A stretch of 64,000 nucleotides of DNA from DATEOR01 sp963841425 (GTDB lineage: Bacteria > Actinomycetota > Thermoleophilia > Gaiellales > Gaiellaceae): the NCBI GenBank assembly GCA_963841425.1, contig CAWJCL010000004.1:62001-126000 (forward strand), read 5' to 3'. Positions 14,807-23,068 of this stretch are shown here, one piece after another. Every line of letters begins with the position of its first letter. The stretch's first letter is position 1. A model generated the notes under the pieces. The model was not told the origin of the DNA. It searched no databases and saw only the letters and a program-made list of their open reading frames with translations. Made by a program: the position numbers and the translations under genes.

Positions 14807-16594
14807 TTGGTGACGAGCGTTACCGGCCATCAGGAAAGGGTGACCGCGACGCGGCCACCTGGGGTCGCGCACCCTGCGAGGCTGGGTTTCAGCATGCGCT
14901 GGTGGCTCGCGCTCACGTTCGCCCTGATCGCGGCCGTGACCGCGGTCTTCGTCGCGTCGCTCCTCAACGTGCGCTCGCAGGCGGCGCTGCGCCAGCGGGC
15001 CGAGGAAACCGCCGCGGGCACCGCTCTCTGGGCGGCCGTCGCGATCGGCGACACGAGCGGGGATCCTCTGTTGCGCCGAGTCGAGCAGCTGGCGAAGGAG
15101 CGGCGTCTCGCCCTGTTCGTCTACGACGCGAACGGGACACTCGTCACCTCGGCGAGGTCGGTTGGGATCGGCTTCGTCACGGCGTCCCAGCGGGGCGAGG
15201 CCGCAGCCGACGCTCTCGATGGGCACAGGTTTGTCTCCACGCTTCCGGGTGAGCGGGCTACCGTCGTCGGACTTCCGCTTTCGAGCGGGGGTGCACTCGT
15301 GGCGTTCGTGCCCCATCCGGAGTACGGCGCGTCGCTCGGCGCCTTCCGCGCCGAGATCGTAAAAGCTGCGGTGCTTGCCGTCGGCGTGGGCGCTGCGATC
15401 GGCCTCGTCATCGCGCTCCTCATCGCCCGGCGGCTTCGACGCATTGCGGCGGCGGCGGCCGACATCGAAAGCGGACGGTTCGACCGTCCGCTCCGCGCCG
15501 GCTTCCAGGACGAGCTCGGCGAGCTCGCGGCCACCGTCGACCGAATGCGGAGCAGGCTACGGGCCTCGTTCGAGGAGCTCGAGGCCGAACGCGACCGTCT
15601 CGGCAAGCTCCTCGAGCGCCTCCACGACGGGGTCATCGCCGTCACGCGTGACCTGCGTGTCGCCTTCGCGAACGCCCCTGCCGCTCGCATGACCGGGATG
15701 TCCGACCTCCAAGAGGGCGACACGCTGCCCGAACCGTGGGACGGCTTCTCGTTCGCACACTTCGTGAGCGATCTCTTCGGGCGCGACGTGCTCGCGGAGG
15801 AAGAGCTGCGGACGCCGACCGGACGGACGTATCTCGTGACCGGAATCCCTGCGGACCCGGAGGCCGAGACGGTCGTCGTCGTCCTCTCCGACGTCTCGGA
15901 GCGCGAACGGCGGGAGAGGGCCGAGCGCGATTTCGTCACGAATGCTGCACATGAGCTGAGGACGCCGTTGCAGACGATCATGGGCGCGGTCGAGGTGCTG
16001 CAGGGGGGAGCGAAGGAGAAGCCCGATCAGCGCGACCGCTTCCTCTCGCATGTCGAAAGGGAGTCGAGGCGCCTGGCCCGGCTCGTACGGGCCCTGCTCG
16101 TCCTCGCCCGGGCCCAGACCGAGACCGAGGCGCCCCTGCTCACGACGACAGCGGTGAAGCCTCTGCTCAGCGAGGTCGCTGCGGGTGTCCCACTTGCGCC
16201 GGCCGTCGAGATGGATGTCGACTGCGAAGAGGACCTGATCGTCTCCGCCGATCCGGACCTCCTCGAGCAGGCCGTGTTCAACCTCGCGAAGAACGCGGCC
16301 GAGCATACAACCGAGGGCCGCATTCATATCGGCGCCTGGAAGCAGGACGACGGCGGGGTCGTGATCGTGGTCGCAGACACCGGGCCGGGCATTCCGCCGG
16401 AGATGCAGGACCGGATCTTCGACCGCTTCTCCCGCGGCTCGGCACGCGACGGCGAGGGATTCGGCCTCGGGCTTGCGATCACCGAGCAGGCTGTGCATTC
16501 CCTCGGCGGCCGGCTCGGCCTCGTTTCGTCGCCCGGCCGGGGAACGCGAGCGACGATTACGATGCCGCGGTCAGCGATCGAGGAGGCGGCGTGA
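14807..16594 (+). CDS. membrane sensor histidine kinase
   Basis: A 595-aa two-component kinase. There is a first membrane helix at about 32-52, an external domain of about 130 residues, a second helix at about 185-210, a HAMP linker (RRLRRIAAAAADIESGRFDR), a PAS-like segment (about 270-365), then HisKA with the phosphoacceptor His in AAHELRTPLQTIMGAVEVL, and HATPase boxes NLAKNAAEH, VADTGPGIPPE and GFGLGLAI. The start is uncertain: TTG 14807, GTG 14840 or ATG 14894 all precede the first helix. The stop overlaps the response-regulator start (GTGA), so they form one system. Confidence 0.9.
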   Translation: MVTSVTGHQERVTATRPPGVAHPARLGFSMRWWLALTFALIAAVTAVFVASLLNVRSQAALRQRAEETAAGTALWAAVAIGDTSGDPLLRRVEQLAKERRLALFVYDANGTLVTSARSVGIGFVTASQRGEAAADALDGHRFVSTLPGERATVVGLPLSSGGALVAFVPHPEYGASLGAFRAEIVKAAVLAVGVGAAIGLVIALLIARRLRRIAAAAADIESGRFDRPLRAGFQDELGELAATVDRMRSRLRASFEELEAERDRLGKLLERLHDGVIAVTRDLRVAFANAPAARMTGMSDLQEGDTLPEPWDGFSFAHFVSDLFGRDVLAEEELRTPTGRTYLVTGIPADPEAETVVVVLSDVSERERRERAERDFVTNAAHELRTPLQTIMGAVEVLQGGAKEKPDQRDRFLSHVERESRRLARLVRALLVLARAQTETEAPLLTTTAVKPLLSEVAAGVPLAPAVEMDVDCEEDLIVSADPDLLEQAVFNLAKNAAEHTTEGRIHIGAWKQDDGGVVIVVADTGPGIPPEMQDRIFDRFSRGSARDGEGFGLGLAITEQAVHSLGGRLGLVSSPGRGTRATITMPRSAIEEAA

Positions 16595-17280
16595 GTCAGC
16601 GCGTGCTCGTCATCGACGACGATCCCGGCATTCTCGACGTCGTGACTGCAGCCCTCGAGGCCGAGGGGTTCGCCGTCGATCCGGCGACGGACGCCGAGTC
16701 CGGCCTCGCCGAGGCGCGACGCCGGGACTACGACGTCGTGGTCCTCGATCTCATGCTGCCCGACCGACCCGGCACGGAAGTGTGTCGCGATCTCCGAGCC
16801 GAGAGCAGTGTCCCGATCGTGATGCTGACCGCCAAGGACGCCGAGCTCGACCGCGTCGTCGGACTCGAGCTGGGTGCGGACGATTACGTGACGAAGCCGT
16901 TCTCGCTCGCCGAGCTCGTGAGCCGCATCCGGGCTCTCATCCGGCGCCGAGAGCTCGACGAGTCAGAGCGCGAGGCGCCAGTCCGACGCATCGGGGGCAT
17001 CACGGTCGACCTCGGGAGACACGAGGTGGCCGTCGACGGGGAGCCGGTGCAGCTGACCCGTTCGGAGTTTCGCCTGCTCGCGCTGCTCTCGGAGGAGCCC
17101 GGGCGGCTCCGGAGCCGGAGAGAGCTCATGCAGCATCTCTGGCAGAGCGACCACGTCGGGGACGAGCACGCCTGCGACGTGCACGTGTCGAACCTCCGCC
17201 GCAAGATCGAGCGCGATCCCGCTCGGCCCGAGCGCCTCGTAACCGTTCGCGGATTCGGCTACAAGCTCGAGCCCTCGTAA
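16591..17280 (+). CDS. OmpR-family response regulator
   Basis: A 229-aa regulator with a receiver domain (acidic pair in VIDDDPG, phosphoacceptor Asp in DVVVLDLMLPD, Thr in MLTAKD, Lys in VTKPFSL) and a C-terminal winged helix (QLTRSEFRLLALLSEEPGRL, ending RLVTVRGFGYKLEPS). The GTG start overlaps the kinase stop by four bases. It is expected to be phosphorylated by the adjacent kinase; the regulon is unknown. The small gene at 17348 follows after 67 bases. Confidence 0.92.
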   Translation: MSQRVLVIDDDPGILDVVTAALEAEGFAVDPATDAESGLAEARRRDYDVVVLDLMLPDRPGTEVCRDLRAESSVPIVMLTAKDAELDRVVGLELGADDYVTKPFSLAELVSRIRALIRRRELDESEREAPVRRIGGITVDLGRHEVAVDGEPVQLTRSEFRLLALLSEEPGRLRSRRELMQHLWQSDHVGDEHACDVHVSNLRRKIERDPARPERLVTVRGFGYKLEPS

Positions 17281-17347
17281 GGAAAGGCTGAACGTCGGCT
17301 GATGCCGTCCAGAGGTTGCGGCAGGCGATCCGGGTAGAACGGTTCAC

Positions 17348-17629
17348 ATGGATGGAACTGCGAGCACGGCGGCACCGGAACGCTGTGAAGGCTTCCATGT
17401 CCTCGCCGACGACGGCCTCGTCGGCGAAGTCGAGCGGGCGCTCGTTCCGGAGAAGGGAATTGACCCCGACTACCTCGTCGTGCGCGTTCCACGGCTCGTC
17501 GGAGCGCGACGGCCGGTGGTGTCGACGGAGCTCGTCGACGAGTCCGACCCTGCTCGACGCGTCATCTGGGTCCGAGGCTCGCGCGCCGAGATCGCGGCGC
17601 TCCCCGAGCATCTGCCTCTCGAGCTCTAG
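17348..17629 (+). CDS. small hypothetical protein, possibly PRC-barrel-like
   Basis: A 93-aa protein with no signal peptide or membrane helix. The N-terminal pattern GFHVLADDGLVGEVERALVP, followed by DYLVVRVPRL, resembles the beta-barrel start of PRC-barrel proteins (a turn with D-G-x-x-G-x-V), but the match is weak. It lies just after the two-component genes on the same strand and might be co-transcribed. It may include a quality or stress protein role as PRC proteins do, but no function should be assigned. Confidence 0.55.
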   Translation: MDGTASTAAPERCEGFHVLADDGLVGEVERALVPEKGIDPDYLVVRVPRLVGARRPVVSTELVDESDPARRVIWVRGSRAEIAALPEHLPLEL

Positions 17630-17674
17630 CGGCGCAGGATGCTGGGCCGTGAACGGCCGTCGGCGCTCTGGCGT

Positions 17675-18562
17675 CTACGAATTCAGGGCGCGTGGCGCGT
17701 GCCCGTTGCTGCTGAGCCGCGGTGTGACGTCGAGCACGCTCTTCGCGGGCGGCGGCTGGATCTTCGCCTTGACTCCGAAGTCGTAGTACTCCTCGCTGAG
17801 CTCCATCTTCACGTGCTCGTTCTTCGATGGGTTGTACTCGAGCACGATCGCGAGCTTGCGGACGACTCCGTCCTGACCGACCCAGAGATCCACGGGATAC
17901 GTCTTGATCCCCAGCCTGTGGAGGTAGCGCCTCATCGGCTCACGCTGATCGGGGGGCGCCTGCTGGATGATCGTCTCCGCCTTGACGATCGTCGCGTAGT
18001 GCGTGGCGACTTCGCGCCGAACGAGATCGGAGCCGACCCTTCTCACGCCGATGGCCGACTTGAGGTACGCGAGCATCTGGCCCGGATCGCTCTGTTTCGT
18101 CTCCTTCAGGCGGTCGAGGTCCAGGCCATAGGCCTTACCCATCTCGACGATGTCCGCCTTGAGCCACGTCTTTCCGCGCGGCATGAGCTGGTCGAGAAAC
18201 GGAAACCGCATGTAGAGCACGATGCCCTTGCGTCCGTCGACGATCAGGTTGGCGCTCACGGGGCGGCCGAACTGCTGCTTGATGGCTTCCTGAACCGGGC
18301 CCGGGAATTTGTAGACGGCGGTCATCTCCGAGGAGCCCGTGCGCCAATCGGCGATCCCGTGTCCGTTGAACTCGAACCGCTGCGCGTGGTCGTGATTGAA
18401 GGTGACCGTCCCCTCGAACGAGACGCGGGCAGTCCCGACCGCCTCTGTCGCGGTGGCGGCGTTTGCGACGGTGTCGAGGGAGATGACCTCCCGGCTGCTG
18501 CAGCCGGCGGCAAGCATGGCAGCTGCGCAGAGCGCGACTCCGGCGGCCCCGATCACTCTCAT
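17675..18562 (-). CDS. lipoprotein, LppX/LprG-like
   Basis: A 295-aa exported protein with a clear lipobox (MLAAGC, Cys about residue 21) after a hydrophobic signal. The mature part reads as a beta-rich fold: TARVSFEGTVTFNHDH, SANLIVDGRKGIVLYMRFPF, TYPVDLWVGQDGVVRKLAIV. This resembles the half-barrel lipid-binding LppX/LprAFG family of actinobacteria. The start is the ATG at 18560-18562. It would be tethered outside the membrane, perhaps carrying or sensing a lipid; the specific ligand is unknown. Confidence 0.72.
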   Translation of the reverse strand: MRVIGAAGVALCAAAMLAAGCSSREVISLDTVANAATATEAVGTARVSFEGTVTFNHDHAQRFEFNGHGIADWRTGSSEMTAVYKFPGPVQEAIKQQFGRPVSANLIVDGRKGIVLYMRFPFLDQLMPRGKTWLKADIVEMGKAYGLDLDRLKETKQSDPGQMLAYLKSAIGVRRVGSDLVRREVATHYATIVKAETIIQQAPPDQREPMRRYLHRLGIKTYPVDLWVGQDGVVRKLAIVLEYNPSKNEHVKMELSEEYYDFGVKAKIQPPPAKSVLDVTPRLSSNGHAPRALNS

Positions 18563-18608
18563 GGCGTGACTATCGGCAGGGCGTCTCGGAGTGAGACACC
18601 CTTTCGGA

Positions 18609-18914
18609 CTAACGTGGCTCATGGGGCGGCGGCTCGCGGATTGTCCAGACCGTCGTCAGGTCGGGGTCCACGACCTCCTCGCCGGTCGAGCGAAGCAGGT
18701 AGACGCCTGGCTTGGCATCGCGGAACGAATCCGGATCCGGAGGCAAGGTCAGCACCTCGCCGTCGGAGAGCAGGACTCTGATTCCGAGGTCGGGGTCGAC
18801 GAGGGCGATCCGGCCGTGGCACTCGCCCTCCTCGAGCAGGTCGCCGTCGGCGGAGATCCGCGTGATCCCGATCAGAACGTACTGGCCGAGGAGAGAGTAC
18901 GGGTCGCGTTCCAC
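18609..18914 (-). CDS. conserved hypothetical protein (about 100 aa)
   Basis: A 101-aa protein starting at GTG 18912-18914 (ERDPYSLLGQYVLIGITRIS). It contains a mostly beta pattern (GRIALVDPDLGIRVLLSDGE, TLPPDPDSFRDAKPGVYLLR) and ends VWTIREPPPHEPR. I recognise the pattern as a recurrent small bacterial family but know no function. No ribosome-binding site is visible. It is divergent from the MerB-like gene, whose ATG is 39 bases away, so the two promoters share that gap. Confidence 0.68.
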   Translation of the reverse strand: MERDPYSLLGQYVLIGITRISADGDLLEEGECHGRIALVDPDLGIRVLLSDGEVLTLPPDPDSFRDAKPGVYLLRSTGEEVVDPDLTTVWTIREPPPHEPR

Positions 18915-18952
18915 GCACAGGGAATCGGCAGGGGAGCGGAGATACTCCAGCC

Positions 18953-19612
18953 GTGGACGAGCGAGACATCGGGCTCCGCAACGCGACGTACGGGCTCTTC
19001 GTCGAGCTCGGCCGCGCGCCGACGCTCGCGGAGACCGCCGAGGCCGTCGGAGGCGCGCTTTCCGACGTGGAGGAGGGCTGGCGGCGGCTCCACGAGGCGC
19101 ACGCGCTCGTCCTCGACCTTCCGCGCGCGGAGATCCGCATGGCAAATCCGTTCTCGGCCGTCCTGACTCCGCATCGGGTGCAGGCCGCGGGCCGCGACTG
19201 GTACGCGAACTGCGCCTGGGATGCCTTCGGGATCTGCGTCGCGCTCGAGGCCGACGGCCTCATCGAGACGTCATGTCCCGACTGCGGGGAGGAGATCCGC
19301 ATCCAGGTCCGCGGGAACCGGCCAGACGACGAGAGCCTCCTCTTTCACTGCCTCGTCCCCGCCGCGCACTGGTGGGACGACATCGCCTTCACCTGAAGCG
19401 CGATGAACCTCTTCCGGTCGGAGGAGCACATCGAGCGCTGGCTCGACGGCCGCGAGCGGGGCGAAACGATCCCGGTGGTGAAGCTCGCCGAGCTCGCGGA
19501 GGAATGGTGGGGCGACCGTCTCGCGCCCGATTGGCGCCCGCACACGTTCGCGCAGAACCAGGCCATCCTGGACCGGCTCGGGCTCACCGGGGACTTCTGG
19601 CAGCTCGGTTGA
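18953..19612 (+). CDS. MerB-like (organomercurial lyase family) candidate selenoprotein with in-frame UGA at codon 148
   Basis: Codons 1-147 end at UGA 19394-19396, and the same frame continues without other stops to 19612, giving 219 residues if UGA is read. Residues 84-90 (YANCAWD) match MerB's Cys96/Asp99 segment (YAWCALD). SCPDC at 107-111 lies near MerB Cys117. Counting back from NLF-RS to HFF-AS of MerB, the UGA aligns without a gap to catalytic Cys159. The C-terminal part (RSEEHIERWL, IPVVKLAELAEEWW) matches the MerB tail. A SECIS-like hairpin follows at once. An ATG at 19403 has no ribosome-binding site, so two separate genes are less likely. MerB cleaves C-Hg bonds; whether this homologue does is unknown. 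The MerB sequence is recalled, not searched. Confidence 0.78.
19398..19438 (+). promoter_or_regulatory. bacterial SECIS-like stem-loop downstream of UGA 19394-19396
   Basis: Three stacked helices can be drawn: GCGC with GCGC (19398-19401/19435-19438), GAUG with CAUC (19402-19405/19429-19432), and CUCUUCC with GGAGGAG (19409-19415/19420-19426, one U-G pair), closed by the four-base loop GGUC (19416-19419). The loop starts 19 bases after the UGA. The E. coli fdhF SECIS also has a GGUC loop, 18 bases after its UGA (from memory). In bacteria SelB recognises this loop within coding sequence; here it encodes SAMNLFRSEEHIER. Confidence 0.72.
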
Positions 19613-19646
19613 ACTTCCGCGCTCCTTCGACGTCTGAAGGGTCAAA

Positions 19647-20567
19647 GTGGAATCGGACACGATCAGCCGAATCCTGTTCGCCAACGACAGGCTTCTCTTG
19701 GGTGAGTTCTGGTGCCCGCCACACAGCGAGCGGTGGCACAGCCTCAACAGCGTCTCGGCCGAGCCGCACGTGATCTTCCCGCGAACCCCGGTCACGATCC
19801 GACAACTGGGGCGCGAGCCCGCCATCTGCGACCGTAACCAGATCGTGTTCTACAACCCGGGGCAGCGCTTCTTCCGCTCGCTCAGGAGCAGGACCGGAGA
19901 CCATTGCTACTACGTCGAGCTTTCCCCGGCGCTGATGCGTCGCCTCGCCGGCGGAATGACGAGCTTTCAGTTTGCAGCCGGGCCCATTGACGCCTCCGTG
20001 GTGCTCCTCCAGCGGCTCGCGGTCAGGCACCTCAAGGAGCCCGACCCGGATCTGGAGCTCGTCGAACAGGCGCTGACTCTAGCGCTCGAGGCAGCGATCG
20101 AGCGTGGGCGTAGCTTCCACGTCCTGCGGGCGGAGCAGCGCGAGCCCGCGCGGGCGGCGCAGCGCGAGATCGTGGATCACACGCGACAGATTCTCGATGC
20201 GCGCTTCCGGGAGCGCCTCACGATGACCGAGGTCGCGATTTCTCTCGATGTCTCGCGATTCCAGCTGAGCCGCTTCTTCCGCTCGCACACAGGATTCTCT
20301 CTCCTCGGGTATCGAAATCAGCTGCGGGTTCGCGCGGCACTCGATCGGCTGCCCGACCCGGGCATCCGACTCTCCGCTCTCGCCGAGGAGCTGGGCTTCT
20401 CGAACCCGAGTCACCTCACGGCCGCCTTTCGGGAGACCTTCGGCCTGCTGCCCTCCGACCTCCGCGGGCGAATCGACCTGCAGACGCTGAGCGCCGCTAT
20501 CGACCGGCATGCGACTACTACAAACGTGCGTCTTTCCGCGGCCGTCGGCGCCGGTAGTCCGCTCTAG
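19647..20567 (+). CDS. AraC-family transcriptional regulator
   Basis: A 306-aa regulator. The N-terminal half is a ligand/cupin-like region (FWCPPHSERWHSLNSVSAEP, ICDRNQIVFYNPGQRFFRSL), and residues about 175-275 carry the two AraC helix-turn-helices (RLTMTEVAISLDVSRFQLSR and IRLSALAEELGFSNPSHLTA, then FRETFGLLPSDLRG). GAAGGG lies five bases before the GTG start. It follows the MerB-like gene by 34 bases on the same strand, so the two are probably co-transcribed and it may control that unit. Confidence 0.88.
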   Translation: MESDTISRILFANDRLLLGEFWCPPHSERWHSLNSVSAEPHVIFPRTPVTIRQLGREPAICDRNQIVFYNPGQRFFRSLRSRTGDHCYYVELSPALMRRLAGGMTSFQFAAGPIDASVVLLQRLAVRHLKEPDPDLELVEQALTLALEAAIERGRSFHVLRAEQREPARAAQREIVDHTRQILDARFRERLTMTEVAISLDVSRFQLSRFFRSHTGFSLLGYRNQLRVRAALDRLPDPGIRLSALAEELGFSNPSHLTAAFRETFGLLPSDLRGRIDLQTLSAAIDRHATTTNVRLSAAVGAGSPL

Positions 20568-20672
20568 AACCGCTTTCGTCGGGTCGCTCCTGGGTGCACT
20601 GACGTAGTACCGCTGCCAATCACGGCGCCGCCGGCCGGCGTCACACCAGTCCGACCACACAAGGAGGCTGGC

Positions 20673-22334
20673 GTGAAACCGACATTTGCACTGCGCTCTC
20701 TCTTGGCGCTCCTAGCCCTTGCGGTGCTCATGGCCGCGGGCTGCGGCGGTGAAAGCGGAGGAAGGAGCGGAGCCCCGTCCACTAGCGGCTCGACCGGGGC
20801 TGTGGCAGGGGAGCAGACGCTCACCATCGGGTGGGGCGCCGAGCCGCCGTCGCTCGACCCGGGCCTCGCGACGGACGTGACGTCGTCGAACATCCTCCTC
20901 AACATCATGGATCCGCTCGTGAAGCTCGGCGCCGACCTCGAGCCTGTGCCGAGCCTCGCGGAGAGCTGGGACGTAAGCGAGGACGGCAAGACGGTCACGT
21001 TCCACCTGCGCCCTGACGGAAGGTGGACGAACGGCGATCCCGTTACGGCGGAGGATTTCGAGTGGTCGTGGAAGCGGACGATCTCGCCGGAGCTCGCCGC
21101 GGACTACGCGTACCAGTTCTACGGCATCGTCGGCGCCGCCGACTACAACGGCTGCCAGAAGAACTGCGATTCGCTCGCCGACAAGGTCGGGGTCAAGGCC
21201 CTCGACGACACGACGCTCGAGGTGCATCTCACTTCGGCGCAGCCGTGGTTCGTCCAGCAGGTGAGCCACCACTCCTTCCTCGCCGTGCATCGCGCGACCG
21301 TGGAGCAGTTCGGCGACCGCTGGACCGAACCGGCCAACATCGTCACGGACGGGCCCTTCAAGCTGGACTCGTGGGAGCACGACTCGTCGATCGACCTCGT
21401 GAAATGGGACGACTGGCGCGACGCCGCCGACGTCGCCCTCACGCGGGTGAACGGGAAGATCATCGTCGACGGGACGACCAAGGTCCAGGCGTTCGAGGCC
21501 GGCGAGGTCGACGCGCTCGACGCGGGCGGCCTGCCGCCCGACGAGATTGCGAGGTTGAAGGAAACGCCCGAGTACGAGGCCTATCCCGCCCTCGGCACCT
21601 ACTTCTACGGCTTCAACCTCGAGAATCTGCCCGACGTGCACGAGCGGCGAGCTCTCTCCCTCGCCATCGACCGCCGGACGATCGTGGACCAAATCGCACA
21701 GGCCGACCAGGTCCCGGCGACCGGCTTCTCCCCCGACGGTCTCCCGGGCTTCGACGTCTTCAACCCGAACTCGCCGTGGACGCCGGCGAGCGGTGACATC
21801 GACGCGGCCAAGAACGAGCTCTCAGAGGCTCAGAGCCCAAAGACGGCCGTGAACCTCTTCTACAACGACTCACCGGGTCACAAGGAGATCGCGACGGCGG
21901 TGCAGGCGAACTGGGGCGAGCTCGGGGTCACGACGACCCTGAAGCAGCAGGAATGGGCGCAGTTCCTCGAGTTCCTCGGCCCGCCGCCCAACCCAGCGGT
22001 CGACGTCTACCGAAGCGGCTGGATCGGCGACTACGTCGACGCGATCAACTTCCTCGAGCTCTGGACCTGCAAGTCCGGGAACAACTCGTCCAACTACTGC
22101 GACAAGGACTACGACGCGCTCGTCGAGCAGGCCCGCTCGACGCAGGACGACGCGGCGCGCTTCGAGATCTACGCGCAGCTCGAGGACAAGCTCCTAGGCG
22201 AAGACGGCGCTCTGCCGGTCACGCCCATCTACTGGTACACGTACCCGAACCTCGAGAAGCTCTCTATCAAGGACAGCTTCACGGTGAATCTGCTGAGTCA
22301 GATCGACCTCACCCAGGTGGTCGTCAAGGAGTAA
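20673..22334 (+). CDS. peptide/nickel-type ABC transporter substrate-binding lipoprotein
   Basis: A 553-aa family 5 solute-binding protein (OppA/DppA class): lipobox MAAGCGG after a hydrophobic signal, then TIGWGAEPPSLDPGLATDVT, TVTFHLRPDGRWTNGDPVTA and GPFKLDSWEHDSSIDLVKWD, all typical. AAGGAGG precedes the GTG by five bases. It should be exported and lipid-anchored, delivering oligopeptides or similar ligands to an ABC importer. No permease or ATPase gene is adjacent, so it is an orphan; a hairpin terminator follows. Confidence 0.9.
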   Translation: MKPTFALRSLLALLALAVLMAAGCGGESGGRSGAPSTSGSTGAVAGEQTLTIGWGAEPPSLDPGLATDVTSSNILLNIMDPLVKLGADLEPVPSLAESWDVSEDGKTVTFHLRPDGRWTNGDPVTAEDFEWSWKRTISPELAADYAYQFYGIVGAADYNGCQKNCDSLADKVGVKALDDTTLEVHLTSAQPWFVQQVSHHSFLAVHRATVEQFGDRWTEPANIVTDGPFKLDSWEHDSSIDLVKWDDWRDAADVALTRVNGKIIVDGTTKVQAFEAGEVDALDAGGLPPDEIARLKETPEYEAYPALGTYFYGFNLENLPDVHERRALSLAIDRRTIVDQIAQADQVPATGFSPDGLPGFDVFNPNSPWTPASGDIDAAKNELSEAQSPKTAVNLFYNDSPGHKEIATAVQANWGELGVTTTLKQQEWAQFLEFLGPPPNPAVDVYRSGWIGDYVDAINFLELWTCKSGNNSSNYCDKDYDALVEQARSTQDDAARFEIYAQLEDKLLGEDGALPVTPIYWYTYPNLEKLSIKDSFTVNLLSQIDLTQVVVKE

Positions 22335-22354
22335 GCGACCACCGTCTGTCACAT

Positions 22355-22395
22355 CCGGGCGAGGCGCTGGTGTCGTCAGCACTCGCCTCGCCCGG
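22355..22395 (+). terminator. perfect 12-bp hairpin after the substrate-binding gene
   Basis: Arms CCGGGCGAGGCG (22355-22366) and CGCCTCGCCCGG (22384-22395) are exactly complementary around a 17-base loop, 20 bases after the stop. There is no run of U afterwards (CCCTCCTTTG). It sits between convergent genes and could serve both. Confidence 0.65.
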
Positions 22396-22429
22396 CCCTC
22401 CTTTGCCCGCGAAGCACTCAGCCGCGCGG

Positions 22430-23068
22430 CTAGGCTGTGACGGGATTCCGAAGAGTCCCGATCCCTTCGATCTCGATCTCCACGACGTCGCCGTCTCGAA
22501 GCGCGACGGGCGGAGTGCGATGCACGCCGACCCCGGCCGGGGTTCCGGTGAGGATGAGGTCGCCCGGCTCGAGCGTGAAGACCGCCGATGCGTGCGCGAC
22601 GAGTCGGGGGACGGCGAAGATGAGCTCGGAGGTCGAGGAGTCCTGTAGGGCCTCGCCGTTCAGGCGCTGCACGATTCGCAGCCCGGACCCGTCCCCGAGC
22701 TCGGAGACCGGCACGATGCCCGGAAGCAGCGGGCAGAACGTGTCGAAGCCCTTGGCCCGTAGCCACTGGCCGTCGCCTTTCTGCAGGTCGCGCGCCGTGA
22801 CGTCGTTGGCGACGGTGTAACCCGCGACGAGCTCGAGCGCGTCGGCCTCGGACACCCGCCGCCCTTCGGCGCCGATCACCACTGCAAGCTCGGCCTCGGC
22901 GTCCACGTGCGCGCTCTCCGGAGGAAGCACGATCGCCTCGTCCGGGCCGATGAGTGCGCTCGCGAACTTGCCGAAGAGGAGCGGCTCCGTTGGAAGCTCG
23001 GCGCCCTGCTCGAGCGCATGGTCGTGGTAGTTGAGCCCGACGCAGATGATCTTCGGGGAAGCGGCCAT
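22430..23068 (-). CDS. fumarylacetoacetate hydrolase (FAH) family protein
   Basis: A 212-aa FAH-fold protein: KIICVGLNYHDHALEQGAEL at the N-terminus, metal ligands in VDAEAELAVVIG (the ExE pair) and YTVANDVTARDLQ (Asp), and FTLEPGDLILTGTPAGVGVH near the end. Members hydrolyse or decarboxylate beta-diketo acids in aromatic catabolism. The ATG (23066-23068) overlaps the upstream stop by one base (TGATG). It is cotranscribed with envelope-type genes, so its own pathway is not obvious from context. Confidence 0.87.
   Translation of the reverse strand: MAASPKIICVGLNYHDHALEQGAELPTEPLLFGKFASALIGPDEAIVLPPESAHVDAEAELAVVIGAEGRRVSEADALELVAGYTVANDVTARDLQKGDGQWLRAKGFDTFCPLLPGIVPVSELGDGSGLRIVQRLNGEALQDSSTSELIFAVPRLVAHASAVFTLEPGDLILTGTPAGVGVHRTPPVALRDGDVVEIEIEGIGTLRNPVTA

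Noticed and set aside
19403..19612. A separate 69-aa gene starting at ATG 19403
   Set aside because: It has no ribosome-binding site, starts six bases after the UGA in the same frame, and encodes exactly the C-terminal part of the MerB fold; read-through is the simpler explanation.
18953..20567. Classical mercury resistance operon
   Set aside because: There is no merA, merT, merP or MerR-type gene; only a MerB-like protein with an AraC regulator.
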